A program made the position numbers and the translations under genes. The notes beneath the pieces were generated by a model. It worked only from the letters and a program-made list of their open reading frames with translations. It searched no databases and was not told the origin of the DNA. From Faecalibacterium prausnitzii (GTDB taxonomy: Bacteria; Bacillota; Clostridia; Oscillospirales; Ruminococcaceae): DNA of 64,000 bases. Within the stretch, counting starts at the first letter, position 1. The number at the start of each line of letters is the position of its first letter. Positions 17,601 through 26,587 of this stretch are shown in pieces. The stretch lies in the NCBI GenBank assembly GCA_004558805.1, contig SFDE01000015.1:1-64000 (forward strand), written 5' to 3'.

Positions 17601-19203
17601 CGTGGGGCTTATCTCTCCCCCGCCTCACCACGACATCTACTCCATTGAGGATCTGGCAGAGCTGATCTACGACCTGAAGAACGCCAACCGCAACGCCAAC
17701 ATCAACGTGAAGCTGGTAAGCGAGGCAGGCGTAGGCACCATTGCCGCCGGCGTGGCAAAGGGCGGTGCGCAGGTGATCCTGGTGTCCGGCTATGACGGCG
17801 GCACCGGCGCTGCCCCCCGCACCTCCATCAAGAACGCCGGTCTACCTTGGGAGCTGGGCATTGCGGAGACCCACCAGACCCTGATCCTCAACGGTCTGCG
17901 GACCCGGGTGCGGATCGAAAGCGACTCCAAGCTGCTGTCCGGTCGGGACGTGGCGATCAGTTGTATGCTGGGCGCAGAGGAATTCGGCTTTGGCACCACC
18001 CTGCTGATGGCAGAGGGCTGCGTCATGATGCGGGTCTGCAATCTGGACACCTGCCCCATGGGCATCTGCACCCAGAACCCGGAGCTGCGCAAAAACTTTA
18101 AGGGCAAGCCGGAGTACATTATCAACTACCTTACCTTCGTGGCACAGGAGCTGCGGGAGTACATGGCAAAGCTGGGCGTCCGCACCATGGACGAGCTGGT
18201 AGGTCGCACCGACCTGCTGCAGGTAAAGGCAGCCGCCCCCGGCAGCCGTGCCTCCAAAATGGATCTGGACTGCATCCTCCACAACCCTGCCATTGCCAAC
18301 AGCAATGTCCACTTTGTCAAGGAGGACACCTACGACTTCCATCTGGAAAACACACTGGACATGAAGGTGCTGATGAAGAAGTTCAAGCTCAACAGCAAGG
18401 CTCCCCAGAGCGTCAGTCTGAAGGTCTCCAACGTGGACCGTGCCTTTGGTGCCATCTTTGGCAGCGAGATCACCCGGAAATACGGCAACACCCTGCCGGA
18501 TGATGTGTACACCGCCCACTGCGTCGGTGCCGGCGGACAAAGCTTTGGAGCCTTTATCCCCAAGGGGCTTACGCTGGATCTTGTGGGCGACTGCAACGAC
18601 TACATGGGCAAGGGACTTTCCGGCGGTAAGATCGTAGTGCGTCCTCCACAGGGCATCGCTTTCAAGCCGGAAGAGAATATCATCACCGGCAATGTGGCGT
18701 TGTACGGTGCCACCAGCGGCAAGGCGTTCATCTCCGGCGTGGCAGGCGAACGATTCTGCGTCCGCAACAGCGGTGCCACCGCTGTGGTGGAAGGCGTAGG
18801 CGACCACGGCTGTGAGTACATGACCGGCGGCACCGTGGTGGTGCTGGGACAGACCGGCAAAAACTTTGCAGCAGGCATGACTGGCGGCATTGCCTATGTG
18901 CTGGATGAGAACTGGGATTTTTACCAGCGGGTGAACAAGGAAACGGTCAGTCTGGAGCCGGTGGAGCACAAATACGACGTTGCCACTCTGAAAGAACTGA
19001 TCCGGGAGCACGTGGAGCTTACCGGCTCCCCCCGGGGCAAGGAGATCCTGGACAACTTCAGCCAGTTCCTGCCCAAGTTCAAAAAGGTGCTGCCTTACGA
19101 TTACGACCGGATGCTGCGGGTCATCGCCTCGGTAGAAGAGCGGGGTCTGGACGGCGAACAGGCGCAGATCGAAGCATTCTACATGGTGCAGAAGAAGAAG
19201 TAA
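14668..19203 (+). CDS. gltB: Glutamate synthase, large subunit
   Basis: Large subunit (1511 aa) of NADPH-GOGAT, which makes two glutamates from glutamine and 2-oxoglutarate. Order: class II glutaminase domain with the N-terminal nucleophile Cys in FEHDACGIGAV (about 22 residues in, so a propeptide is removed), central domain, FMN/synthase domain (SRSNTGEGGEPEERY-type segment, here GGRSNTGEGGEPE), the 3Fe-4S cysteines in CNLDTCPMGICTQ, and the C-terminal beta-helix glycine repeats (GGQSFGAFIPKG, GGTVVVLGQTGKNF). The ATG at 14668 was preferred: it leaves the usual short propeptide and GGATGGGAAAG upstream; the frame is open further 5'. gltD follows after 13 nt. Confidence 0.97.
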   Translation: MENFTQQENTLGLYDPQFEHDACGIGAVVDIKGRKSHRTVDDALSIVERLEHRAGKDAEGKTGDGVGIMLQISHKFFSKVADALNIRLGNEREYGVGMFFFPQNEHMRAQAMKLFEVVTRKEGLEFLAWREVPVDPDAVGQKARDCMPAIWQCFIKKPAKVSKGIDFDRKLYIVRRVFEHASTGTYVPSLSSRTIVYKGMFLVHDLRRFYADLQDEDYESAIGMVHSRFSTNTNPSWMRAHPNRFILHNGEINTIKGNTDAMLAREESIASPLMQEDMNKILPIINTSGSDSAMLDNALEFMVMNGMDLPLAVMITIPEPWENNRNISQKKRDFYQYYATMLEPWDGPAAILFSDGDVMGAVLDRNGLRPSRYYITRDGRMILSSEVGVLDCDPENVLVKDRLRPGKMLLVDTVKGEVVDDEKLKEFYASREPYGEWIDRNLVELSKLKIPNVKVENYTGDRLTRLQKVFGYKYEEVNTMILAMARAGAEPSGAMGTDTPLAVLSNQHPPLFNYFKQRFAQVTNPPIDAIREKVVTSTSVYIGAHGNLLEDKPENCKVLKVHNPILTSTDLLKIRYMNVPGFKVATVSINYYKNTSLEEAIDRVFLEVDRAYKEGANIIILSDRDVDEYHVTIPSLLAVSAVSQYLIRTKKSTALALILESAEPREVHHFATLLGYGACAVNPYLAHETIGQLIDEGLLDKDYYAAVEDYNNAILNGIVKIASKMGISTIQSYQSSQIFEAVGISKEVIDKYFTGTVSRVGGIRLADIQADVEALHNAAFDPLGLDINMELADGGDHKFRSGKEEHLFNPQTIHLFQKACRTGDYDTFKQFTAAVDNMGTDGVHLRSLLDFRFDPEGGIPLEEVEPVSSIVKRFKGAAMSYGALSSEAHETIAIALNRLGGRSNTGEGGEPEERYHSESNSKIKQVASARFGVTSKYLVSAEEIQIKLAQGAKPGEGGNLPGAKVYPWIAKTRHSTTGVGLISPPPHHDIYSIEDLAELIYDLKNANRNANINVKLVSEAGVGTIAAGVAKGGAQVILVSGYDGGTGAAPRTSIKNAGLPWELGIAETHQTLILNGLRTRVRIESDSKLLSGRDVAISCMLGAEEFGFGTTLLMAEGCVMMRVCNLDTCPMGICTQNPELRKNFKGKPEYIINYLTFVAQELREYMAKLGVRTMDELVGRTDLLQVKAAAPGSRASKMDLDCILHNPAIANSNVHFVKEDTYDFHLENTLDMKVLMKKFKLNSKAPQSVSLKVSNVDRAFGAIFGSEITRKYGNTLPDDVYTAHCVGAGGQSFGAFIPKGLTLDLVGDCNDYMGKGLSGGKIVVRPPQGIAFKPEENIITGNVALYGATSGKAFISGVAGERFCVRNSGATAVVEGVGDHGCEYMTGGTVVVLGQTGKNFAAGMTGGIAYVLDENWDFYQRVNKETVSLEPVEHKYDVATLKELIREHVELTGSPRGKEILDNFSQFLPKFKKVLPYDYDRMLRVIASVEERGLDGEQAQIEAFYMVQKKK

Positions 19204-19216
19204 GGAGGGCAGCGTC

Positions 19217-20698
19217 ATGGGCAAGATCACTGGATTTATGGATTATGCGCGCAAGACCAGCACGGACATTCCGCCGCTGGAGCGCATGGAGAATTTTAAC
19301 GAATTTCACGTCTGGCTCTCCCGGGAGGAGCAGCAGACGCAGGCGGCACGGTGCATGGACTGCGGTGTGCCTTTCTGTCAGGCAGGCGGCATGATGATTG
19401 GCGGAATGGCATCCGGCTGCCCGCTGAACAACCTGATCCCGGAGTGGAACGAGCTGGTGTATCAGGGCAAGTGGGAGCTGGCGCTCCACCGACTCATGAG
19501 CACCAACCGCTTCCCGGAATTCACCAGCCGGGTGTGCCCCGCTCTGTGTGAGGCGGCGTGCACCTGCGGAGATGTGACCGGCAGCAGCGTCACGGTCCGG
19601 GAGAACGAACATGCCATCGTGGAGACCGCCTACAGCAAGGGCTGGCTCCAGCCCTGTCCGCCGCCGGCACGCACCGGCAAGGCAGTTGCCGTGGTGGGCA
19701 GCGGTCCTTCCGGCTTGGCGGTGGCGGAATACCTGAACAAGCGTGGACACTCGGTGACCGTGTTTGAGCGTGCCGACCGGGTAGGCGGACTGCTGATGTA
19801 CGGCATCCCCAATATGAAGCTGGACAAAGCGGTGATCCAGCGCCGCATCCGGATCATGGAGGCAGAAGGCGTGGTGTTCCGCACCAACATGGACATCGGC
19901 GGGGCGGTTGCCGCACAGGAGCTGCTGGATGGCTTTGACGCCGTGGTGCTGTGCTGCGGTGCCAAAAAGCCCCGGGACCTGAACGTGCCCGGACGGGACG
20001 CTGCAGGCGTCCACTTTGCGGTGGACTACCTTACCAGCGTCACCAAGAGCCTGCTGGATTCCGGCTTTAGCGACGGCAGGGCGATCAACGCCAACGGCAA
20101 GAATGTGCTGGTCATTGGCGGCGGCGACACCGGCAACGACTGTCAGGGCACCGCCCTGCGGCAGGGCTGCACCGACCTGATGGCATTGGAAATGATGCCG
20201 CAGCCTCCCAAGGAGCGTGCCGCCTCCAACCCCTGGCCGGAGTGGCCCCGGGTGCAGAAGGTGGACTACGGGCAGACCGAGTGCCTGGCACGGTTTGGCA
20301 AGGACCCCCGGGTGTACCAGACCACCGTGAAGGAATTTTTGAAGGACGATGCCGGCAACCTGACCGGTGCGGTCATCGCCTACCTGAAACCGGAGCGGGA
20401 TCCCGACACCGGACGCACCAACATGGTGCCCACCGGGGAAGAATTTACCTATAACTGCCAGCTGGCGTTGATCGCCGCAGGCTTTACCGGCTGCGAGAGC
20501 TACGTCGCCGATGCCTTTGGCGTCGGGCTGACCCCCCGCGGCAATGTGGCAGACCACCACTTCCGGACCGATCTGGACAAGGTATTCGTCTGCGGCGATA
20601 TGCGCCGTGGACAGAGCCTTGTGGTGTGGGGTCTGCGGGAGGGGCGCGACTGCGCCGCTGAGGTAGACCGCTATCTGATGGGTTACACCAACCTCTGA
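19217..20698 (+). CDS. gltD: Glutamate synthase, small subunit (NADPH)
   Basis: 493-aa electron-input subunit: takes electrons from NADPH through FAD and two Fe-S clusters to GltB. The N-terminal ferredoxin-like part has CMDCGVPFCQ, GCPLNNLIPEWN and CPALCEAACTCGD. The FAD site is AVVGSGPSGLAVAEYL near residue 158 and the NADPH site VLVIGGGDTGNDCQGTA near 299; a late GDMRRGQSLVVWGLREGR is the usual C-terminal flavin contact. TAAGGAGGGCAG precedes the ATG, overlapping the gltB stop, so the two are co-translated in near 1:1 ratio. Confidence 0.97.
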   Translation: MGKITGFMDYARKTSTDIPPLERMENFNEFHVWLSREEQQTQAARCMDCGVPFCQAGGMMIGGMASGCPLNNLIPEWNELVYQGKWELALHRLMSTNRFPEFTSRVCPALCEAACTCGDVTGSSVTVRENEHAIVETAYSKGWLQPCPPPARTGKAVAVVGSGPSGLAVAEYLNKRGHSVTVFERADRVGGLLMYGIPNMKLDKAVIQRRIRIMEAEGVVFRTNMDIGGAVAAQELLDGFDAVVLCCGAKKPRDLNVPGRDAAGVHFAVDYLTSVTKSLLDSGFSDGRAINANGKNVLVIGGGDTGNDCQGTALRQGCTDLMALEMMPQPPKERAASNPWPEWPRVQKVDYGQTECLARFGKDPRVYQTTVKEFLKDDAGNLTGAVIAYLKPERDPDTGRTNMVPTGEEFTYNCQLALIAAGFTGCESYVADAFGVGLTPRGNVADHHFRTDLDKVFVCGDMRRGQSLVVWGLREGRDCAAEVDRYLMGYTNL

Positions 20699-20743
20699 AG
20701 CGGCACCTCACCTATCAAGCCATTCTCTTTCCTATCCTAAACA

Positions 20744-20783
20744 AGCAGAAGCGGGAGCCTTTTTCAGGGCTCCCGCTTCTGCT
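20744..20783. terminator. Bidirectional terminator between gltD and the pseudokinase gene
   Basis: 16-bp perfect stem AGCAGAAGCGGGAGCC / GGCTCCCGCTTCTGCT followed by TTTATGTTT; convergent genes on both sides. Confidence 0.95.
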
Positions 20784-20790
20784 TTTATGT

Positions 20791-22488
20791 TTATTCGTTT
20801 GTAGTCTGTTCCGGCTCTGCAGCGCCCTCTGCAGGCACCTCCGGCGGGGCAGTCTCCTCGGAGGAGGAAGAGCCTTCCGGCGTGGTGGTGATCTGCACAC
20901 TGGGGTCTGCGGCGATATACACCGTGACCACCGTGCCTACCTCCACCGAATCCCCGGCGTTTTCGCTGGTGGACACCACACAGCCTGCGGCGTAGGAGCC
21001 ATCGTTTACCATCATGAAGCAGCTGGCAATAAGCCCCCGGCTTTCCAGCTCCTTGATGGCAGAATCCTGGGTAAAGCCGATGATATCCGGCATCTCGGTC
21101 ATCTGGGGACCCTTGCTCACCACAAGGCGGATGGTCTCCCCCGCCTTGAGCACCGTGCCCTCCTCCGGCTCCTGCTGCATGATCTGCCCTGCAGGCACCG
21201 TGTCGCTGTATTCCTGGGTGACATAGAACAGGTACATCCCCATATACTCCCGGTTGTTCTGTACCTGTGCATATTGCAGCCCCATAAAGTTGGGCACAAG
21301 ATTCTCGGGCTCCATCACTTCACTGCTGGCAGGCTGGGATTCCACCGAGGCAGGCGGTTCCTCTCCCCTCTTTTGAAGGATGCCCCACAGGGTCATGAGG
21401 ATCAAGATGCTCAGCAGGATCAGAATGGCTGCCAGCAAGCCCTTGACGCTGAACAGATGCCGCCGGACCTCCTGCTCCCCGGGATGTGCCGGGTTCTCCG
21501 GCTTCATGGTCCGGTTCAGCTCGGCAGTGTATTCTTTGGAAGAAAGTGCCTGATACAGCTGGGGCACCGTCTGGATCCGCTCCATGGGTCGCAGCCGCAA
21601 TCCCAGCTGCAGCACGTCCGACACATAGGCGGGGACCCCGGGGTTCAGGGTCCGGGCACGGGGGTTGGCGTCCGATACGGTGCGCTGTGCCGCCGGCACC
21701 GGTGCCTGCCCGCACACCATGCGGTAGACCACCGCTGCAAGGCTGTACTCATCGGTATAGCGCCCTTCAAACTCGGCGGTGGTGTACTGTTCCGGGGCGG
21801 AATACCCCTCGTACAGCTGCTCGTGCAAGCCGCTGCCAGCGGTGCGCAGCCCCACCGTACCATAGCCTGCAAGGCGGCAGCGCCCGTCAGCCATGACCCG
21901 GATATTCTCCGGGCAGATGCCCCGGTGCACCAAGCCGATCTTGTGCATTGCCGCCACGCCCTCAAACACCGGGCGCAGCATGGCGCACGCCTCCTCGGCA
22001 CGGAGGGTGGCAGAACGTGCATCCAGCCACTCATCCAGCGGGGTGCCTCCCAGATCCTCCAGCACTGCGTACACCGTGTTGTTTGCCTCCACTACGTCCA
22101 GCACTGCCTCCAGCCCGGTAGCAGGGGTAATGCGCTGGATGGCGTGGTACAGGTCCGCAAAGTCCATGCGGGTGGTCTTGAACAGCACCTCGCTGCCCTT
22201 TTTGGGGTGGAGGATGCAGTCCTCCCCCCGCTCTGCCGCAAGGGTGAAGGGCAGGTATTCCTTGATGGTGACCCGGAAGCCCCCCAGATCCTCCACACCG
22301 CTGTACAGGATGCCCTCCCCGTCCATGGTCAGCATCTCGCCTACGGTATACCGTCCTCCCAGCATGCTGCCCACCGGCAGGCTGCCTGCCGGGTTCCGCC
22401 CCACAAACACCTTGCCGCAATGGGGGCAGCTGGTGACTTGTGCAGGCAGCACCTTCATGCAGTAAGGACACAGGCGTTCTTGCACCAT
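20791..22488 (-). CDS. Zinc-ribbon / pseudokinase / PASTA membrane protein
   Basis: 565 aa. Residues 7-24 form a zinc ribbon (CPYC, CPHC). Residues 47-320 have the Ser/Thr kinase fold: VTIKEY with Lys76, LVHRGICPENI at 186-196, and APEQY at 231-235. The catalytic Asp of HRD is Gly190 and the Asp of DFG is Gly208 (LAGYG), so phosphotransfer is unlikely. A membrane helix spans 349-371, followed by two PASTA domains (about 397-459, 464-526) and an acidic/Ser tail. PASTA kinases such as PrkC sense muropeptides; this one probably relays by binding. GGGGAGAAGA precedes the ATG. Monocistronic. Only an upstream in-frame extension was rejected (no site). Confidence 0.88.
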   Translation of the reverse strand: MVQERLCPYCMKVLPAQVTSCPHCGKVFVGRNPAGSLPVGSMLGGRYTVGEMLTMDGEGILYSGVEDLGGFRVTIKEYLPFTLAAERGEDCILHPKKGSEVLFKTTRMDFADLYHAIQRITPATGLEAVLDVVEANNTVYAVLEDLGGTPLDEWLDARSATLRAEEACAMLRPVFEGVAAMHKIGLVHRGICPENIRVMADGRCRLAGYGTVGLRTAGSGLHEQLYEGYSAPEQYTTAEFEGRYTDEYSLAAVVYRMVCGQAPVPAAQRTVSDANPRARTLNPGVPAYVSDVLQLGLRLRPMERIQTVPQLYQALSSKEYTAELNRTMKPENPAHPGEQEVRRHLFSVKGLLAAILILLSILILMTLWGILQKRGEEPPASVESQPASSEVMEPENLVPNFMGLQYAQVQNNREYMGMYLFYVTQEYSDTVPAGQIMQQEPEEGTVLKAGETIRLVVSKGPQMTEMPDIIGFTQDSAIKELESRGLIASCFMMVNDGSYAAGCVVSTSENAGDSVEVGTVVTVYIAADPSVQITTTPEGSSSSEETAPPEVPAEGAAEPEQTTNE

Positions 22489-22582
22489 TCTCTTCTCCCC
22501 TTTTTTGTCTTGTTGCTCTTTCATTTTATCATAGTGTGCCCCGGGGCGCAAGTTGTCCGGTGTTAACCGCAGGCAAACAAAA

Positions 22583-22618
22583 AGCACCCCGCCAGCCGTT
22601 TCCGGTCAGCGGGGTGCT
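22583..22618 (-). terminator. Intrinsic terminator of the oppA transcript
   Basis: AGCACCCCGC / GCGGGGTGCT 10-bp stem; minus strand continues TTTTTGTTTG. Confidence 0.9.
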
Positions 22619-22669
22619 CAGTGCTCAATGGTTACGGTTCAGCTTACGCTGCACGGCACAGGGAGGAGA

Positions 22670-24364
22670 TCACTCCTCGATGTAGCCGTACTGGAGGTAC
22701 CAGTAGCCGTAGGGGCTGTGCCAGATGCCCTTCAGAGAAGAGCTCTGCAGCCAGAAGTCGTTGTAGTAAGCAACGGGGATGCAGCCCATATCCTCCATCA
22801 GGATGTCCTCAGCCTTGTGCAGCTGTGCAAAGTGCTCGGCGGTATCAGCGACCTTGGAAGCCTCAACAGCAGCATCAAAATCAGCGCTGGAGTACTTACC
22901 ATCGTTGTTGCCGTTGCCGGTGCAGAACAGCTCGACCATGTTGGAAGGATCGTTGTAGTCCATGACCCAGCCGTTACGGGCAACATCGTACTCGCCTGCA
23001 CGACGAGCGGGGGTGAAGGAGGACCACTCCATCTTGTTGATGGTCAGGGTGATGCCCAGATCGCCCCAAGTCTGCTGCAGGTACTCTGCCAGAGGCACAT
23101 GGTAGCCGGCATCGTTGGTGCTGTACTCGATGGTGGGGTAGCCCTCGCCATTGGGGTAGCCAGCCTCTTCCAGCAGCTTCTTAGCCTCGGCCATATTTGC
23201 CTCGTAGTCATCAGCAATGTAGGGAGAGCCGCCGTTTGCGTTGTCGTAGAAGTAGCCCTGCTCGTCCACGATGCCGGGGCCGACCATATTGGAAGCAGCG
23301 GAGTAGGTGCCCTGCATGATGGTGTTTGCCACGTAGTCGCGGTCGATAGCCAGAGCCAGAGCCTTGCGGACCTTGGCATCCTTGAAGGCATCGCGCTGCA
23401 GATTCATGCTGACGTAATAGGTGCCCAGAATGGTGTCAACATAGAAGTCGCCGCCGTCCTCTGCCTTGGTCAGGCTGGGGATCTCGTCGGTGGGCACGTC
23501 CTTGATCAGGACAGCCTCGCCGCTGTTGTAAGCAGCGAAGGCAGCGGAAGAGTCCTCCAGCAACAGCAGGGTGATGCTGTCAGAAACGATCTTGGAGTTA
23601 TCCCAGCCGCCAACATAGTTGGGGTTCTTGGTCAGGACGATACGCTCGGAGGGGGTCCACTCGGTGATCATGTAGGGACCGTTGGAGACGAAGGTCTCAG
23701 CGGAGGTGCACCATGCATCGCCGTTTGCCTCAACGGTAGCCTGCTGCACAGGGCTCATGGATGCAAAAGCAGCCATCTTGTCGAAGTAGGAGCAGGGGTA
23801 GGACAGCACGACGGTCAGGGTCTTGCCATCGTCGCTTGCCTTGACGTTCAGAGCATCGGTATCACCGGCCTGTGCTGCGTCAAAACCATCGATCATGCCC
23901 AGGCAGGTCGATGCATAAGGAGCAGCGGTAGCAGGATCAGCCATACGCTTAAAGCTGTACTCAAAGTCCTTAGCGGTCAAGTCGGTGCCATCGCTCCACT
24001 TCAGACCGTCACGCATGGTGAAGGTCCAGGTCAGACCGTCCTCACTGGTAGTCCAGCTCTCAGCCTGACCGCCAATAACTTCGTTGTTCTCGTTGATGAT
24101 CAGCAGGGGCTCGAAGATGGTGATGATGGTGTTGGCGCCATCAATAGCACTGTTCAAAGAGGGATCCAGAGTCTCGGGGTTGGGGCCGTACTGGACGGTG
24201 AAGCCAGCGGTGTTGACACTGCCGGTAGAAGAGCCAGCAGCGGAAGAAGCAGTGCCGGAGGTTGCGGTAGAACCGGACTTGCTGCCGCCACAGGCTGCCA
24301 GACCCAGAGCAGCGGCACCCACGCCTGCAACCTTGAGGAAATTACGACGAGAAATGCGTTTCAT
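22670..24364 (-). CDS. oppA: Peptide ABC transporter substrate-binding lipoprotein
   Basis: 564-aa extracellular solute-binding protein, family 5 (SBP_bac_5), that captures peptides for the adjacent permease. The N terminus MKRISRRNFLKVAGVGAAALGLAACGG combines a twin-arginine motif (SRRNFLK) with a lipobox ending at Cys26, so it is a lipoprotein and may use the Tat route. Then a Ser/Thr/Gly linker, and family features such as LDPSLNSAIDGANTI, GLTWTFTMRDGLKWSDG (split by a turn) and FEYSFKRMADP. It has a separate promoter (24465-24493) behind oppF, giving higher expression than the membrane parts, as is common for binding proteins. Confidence 0.93.
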   Translation of the reverse strand: MKRISRRNFLKVAGVGAAALGLAACGGSKSGSTATSGTASSAAGSSTGSVNTAGFTVQYGPNPETLDPSLNSAIDGANTIITIFEPLLIINENNEVIGGQAESWTTSEDGLTWTFTMRDGLKWSDGTDLTAKDFEYSFKRMADPATAAPYASTCLGMIDGFDAAQAGDTDALNVKASDDGKTLTVVLSYPCSYFDKMAAFASMSPVQQATVEANGDAWCTSAETFVSNGPYMITEWTPSERIVLTKNPNYVGGWDNSKIVSDSITLLLLEDSSAAFAAYNSGEAVLIKDVPTDEIPSLTKAEDGGDFYVDTILGTYYVSMNLQRDAFKDAKVRKALALAIDRDYVANTIMQGTYSAASNMVGPGIVDEQGYFYDNANGGSPYIADDYEANMAEAKKLLEEAGYPNGEGYPTIEYSTNDAGYHVPLAEYLQQTWGDLGITLTINKMEWSSFTPARRAGEYDVARNGWVMDYNDPSNMVELFCTGNGNNDGKYSSADFDAAVEASKVADTAEHFAQLHKAEDILMEDMGCIPVAYYNDFWLQSSSLKGIWHSPYGYWYLQYGYIEE

Positions 24365-24464
24365 AATAATATCCTTCCCTTATATCAAATTTTGAGTGTG
24401 CCAGGTTCCCCCAGCCGCCTCTATATTCGATCCGGTGCAAATGTACGCCGGAGGAACACGAATG

Positions 24465-24493
24465 ATTATAATACGTTTCCATGCCGATGACAA
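24465..24493 (-). promoter_or_regulatory. Strong internal promoter of oppA
   Basis: Minus strand TTGTCA, 17-bp spacer, TATAAT, 100 nt upstream of the oppA start. Confidence 0.87.
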
Positions 24494-24579
24494 GTCACAA
24501 AACAGGACTGTAACCATTTTGTGACAACATTTCAGTGGTAAGGTGAAAGCCTTTCATCTTTTATTAAAGTGAAGTGTTA

Positions 24580-25575
24580 TTACTTCACCCGGTCCAGATG
24601 ATGGCAGGCTGCCCAGTGACCGGAGGAGACCTCCTTGAACTCGGGCACCTCGTTGGCGCACTGCTCATCTGCATAGGGGCAACGGGTGCGGAAACGGCAG
24701 CCAGAGGGGGGGTTCAGGGGGCTGGGCACGTCGCCCTGCAGCACGATGCGCTTGGACTGACGGGCGGTGATGGGGTCTGCCACCGGGATGGCAGAGATCA
24801 GGCTCCGGGTGTAGGGGTGGATGCTGTGGGCGATCAGCTCGTAGCTGTCGGCCAGCTCCACCAGCTTGCCCAGGTACATGACGCCGATGCGGTTGGAAAT
24901 GTGCTTCACAACGCTCAGGTCATGGGCGATGAACAGGTAGGTCAGACCCATCTCCTGCTGCAGGTCCTCAAACATGTTGACCACCTGTGCCTGAATGGAC
25001 ACGTCCAGTGCAGACACCGGCTCGTCACAGACGATGAACTCGGGGTTCACGGCAAGTGCACGGGCAATGCCCACGCGCTGACGCTGACCGCCGGAGAACT
25101 CGTGGCAGTAACGGTTGGCGTGCTCGCTGTTCAGACCCACACGCTCCAGCAGAGCGATGATCTTGTCGTGGCGATCCTTTTCGTTCTCGGCAAGGTGATG
25201 GATGTCGATACCCTCGCCCACGATATCACCGATGGTCATGCGGGGATCCAGACTTGCGTAGGGATCCTGGAACACGATCTGCATACGACGACGGTAGGGC
25301 AGCATATCCACAGCGATCTTGTTTTCTTTATCGAACAGCAGGTTGCCGTCGTAGTAGATCTTGCCGCCGGTGGGCTCGTAAAGCCGCAGCAGGGTACGAC
25401 CGGTGGTGGTCTTGCCACAGCCGGACTCGCCTACCAGACCCAGGGTCTCACCCTTGCGGATGGCAAAGCTCACATCGTCCACAGCCTGAACGTACTTGCG
25501 GTTCTTGCCCACGCCGCCGGCGGGGAAATACTGCTGCAGGTGCTGGACTTCGACCAGCGTCTTGTTTTCACTCAT
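24580..25575 (-). CDS. oppF: Oligopeptide ABC transporter ATP-binding protein
   Basis: 331-aa cytoplasmic ATPase. Walker [16 protein letters not shown] near residue 54, Q-loop [14 protein letters not shown], signature [14 protein letters not shown] near 165, Walker [13 protein letters not shown] near 186, H-switch FIAHDLS. The C-terminal oligopeptide/dipeptide extension carries the cysteines [14 protein letters not shown], which in DppD-type proteins hold an Fe-S cluster. Its ATG overlaps the oppD stop by 4 nt (ATGA), so the two ATPases are coupled and act as a heterodimer. Gene symbol by position and family. Confidence 0.92.
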   Translation of the reverse strand: MSENKTLVEVQHLQQYFPAGGVGKNRKYVQAVDDVSFAIRKGETLGLVGESGCGKTTTGRTLLRLYEPTGGKIYYDGNLLFDKENKIAVDMLPYRRRMQIVFQDPYASLDPRMTIGDIVGEGIDIHHLAENEKDRHDKIIALLERVGLNSEHANRYCHEFSGGQRQRVGIARALAVNPEFIVCDEPVSALDVSIQAQVVNMFEDLQQEMGLTYLFIAHDLSVVKHISNRIGVMYLGKLVELADSYELIAHSIHPYTRSLISAIPVADPITARQSKRIVLQGDVPSPLNPPSGCRFRTRCPYADEQCANEVPEFKEVSSGHWAACHHLDRVK

Positions 25576-26573
25576 TCTGCCTTTTCCCCTTTCTCGAATT
25601 CAGCCTTCTGCTGCAGCCAGCAGTAGGTATAATGGGTATCGCTCAGCTCGGTGCGCGGGGGCATCTTGCTCAGACAGATCTTCATGCAGTTCTTGCAGCG
25701 GGGTGCAAAGGGGCAGCCAGCCGGAGGATTCAGCAGGTCCACAGGGGTGCCCTCAATGGGAACCAGACGCTCGTGCTCGGTGGTGTTCAGCTTGGGGATG
25801 GAGTTGATCAGACCCTTGGTGTACTCGTGACCCGGCTGGTAGAAGATCTCGTCGGTGGTGCCGTATTCCACGATGTGGCCGGCGTACATGACGGCGATCT
25901 TCTCGCACATGGAAGCAACCACGCCCAGATCGTGGGTGATCATAATGATGCTCATGCCCAGCTTCTTGCGCAGGTCCTGCATCAATTCCAGGATCTGTGC
26001 CTGAATGGTCACGTCCAGAGCGGTGGTGGGCTCGTCTGCGATCAGCAGCTTGGGCTCACATGCCAGCGCAATGGCGATCATGACACGCTGACGCATACCG
26101 CCGGACAGCTCGTGGGGGTACTGCTTCAGACGCTTTTCGGGCTCGTTGATGCCCACCAGCTCCAGCAGCTCCTTGGCACGTGCCCACGCATCGGTCTTGT
26201 TCTTATCGGTGTGCAGGCGGATGACCTCCACGATCTGGTTGCCGATGGTGTACACCGGGTTCAGGCTGGTCATGGGGTCCTGGAAGATGATGGAGACCTC
26301 GCTGCCGCGGATCTTGCGGAAGTCCTTCTCCTTCATGTTCTCGATCTCGTGACCATTGAACCACACATTACCGCCCACCAGCTTGCCGGGGTAAGCGGTC
26401 AGACCCATAACAGAGTAGGCAGTGACCGACTTACCGGAGCCGGACTCACCCACAATGCCCAGAACATCGCCCTGATTCATGGTAAAGGAAACGCCGTTCA
26501 GTGCCTTTACTTCGCCCGCAGGGGTGAAGAAAGAAAGGCGCTCTTCTTTGATATCAAGAATTTTTTCGCTCAT
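25572..26573 (-). CDS. oppD: Oligopeptide ABC transporter ATP-binding protein
   Basis: 333-aa partner ATPase. Walker [18 protein letters not shown]-loop [15 protein letters not shown], signature [15 protein letters not shown], Walker [14 protein letters not shown]-switch MITHDLG, then the C-terminal peptide-transporter extension with [14 protein letters not shown]. It follows oppC after 14 nt and overlaps oppF by 4 nt. The pair OppD/OppF drives peptide uptake through OppB/OppC. Confidence 0.93.
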   Translation of the reverse strand: MSEKILDIKEERLSFFTPAGEVKALNGVSFTMNQGDVLGIVGESGSGKSVTAYSVMGLTAYPGKLVGGNVWFNGHEIENMKEKDFRKIRGSEVSIIFQDPMTSLNPVYTIGNQIVEVIRLHTDKNKTDAWARAKELLELVGINEPEKRLKQYPHELSGGMRQRVMIAIALACEPKLLIADEPTTALDVTIQAQILELMQDLRKKLGMSIIMITHDLGVVASMCEKIAVMYAGHIVEYGTTDEIFYQPGHEYTKGLINSIPKLNTTEHERLVPIEGTPVDLLNPPAGCPFAPRCKNCMKICLSKMPPRTELSDTHYTYCWLQQKAEFEKGEKAE

Positions 26574-26587
26574 CTTCGTTCACCTCA

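Noticed and set aside
14350-17631. A 1093-aa open frame on the minus strand opposite gltB
   Set aside because: It lies wholly antisense to conserved gltB, has low-complexity His/Val/Gly/Gln content and no ribosome site; it is a GC-bias shadow.
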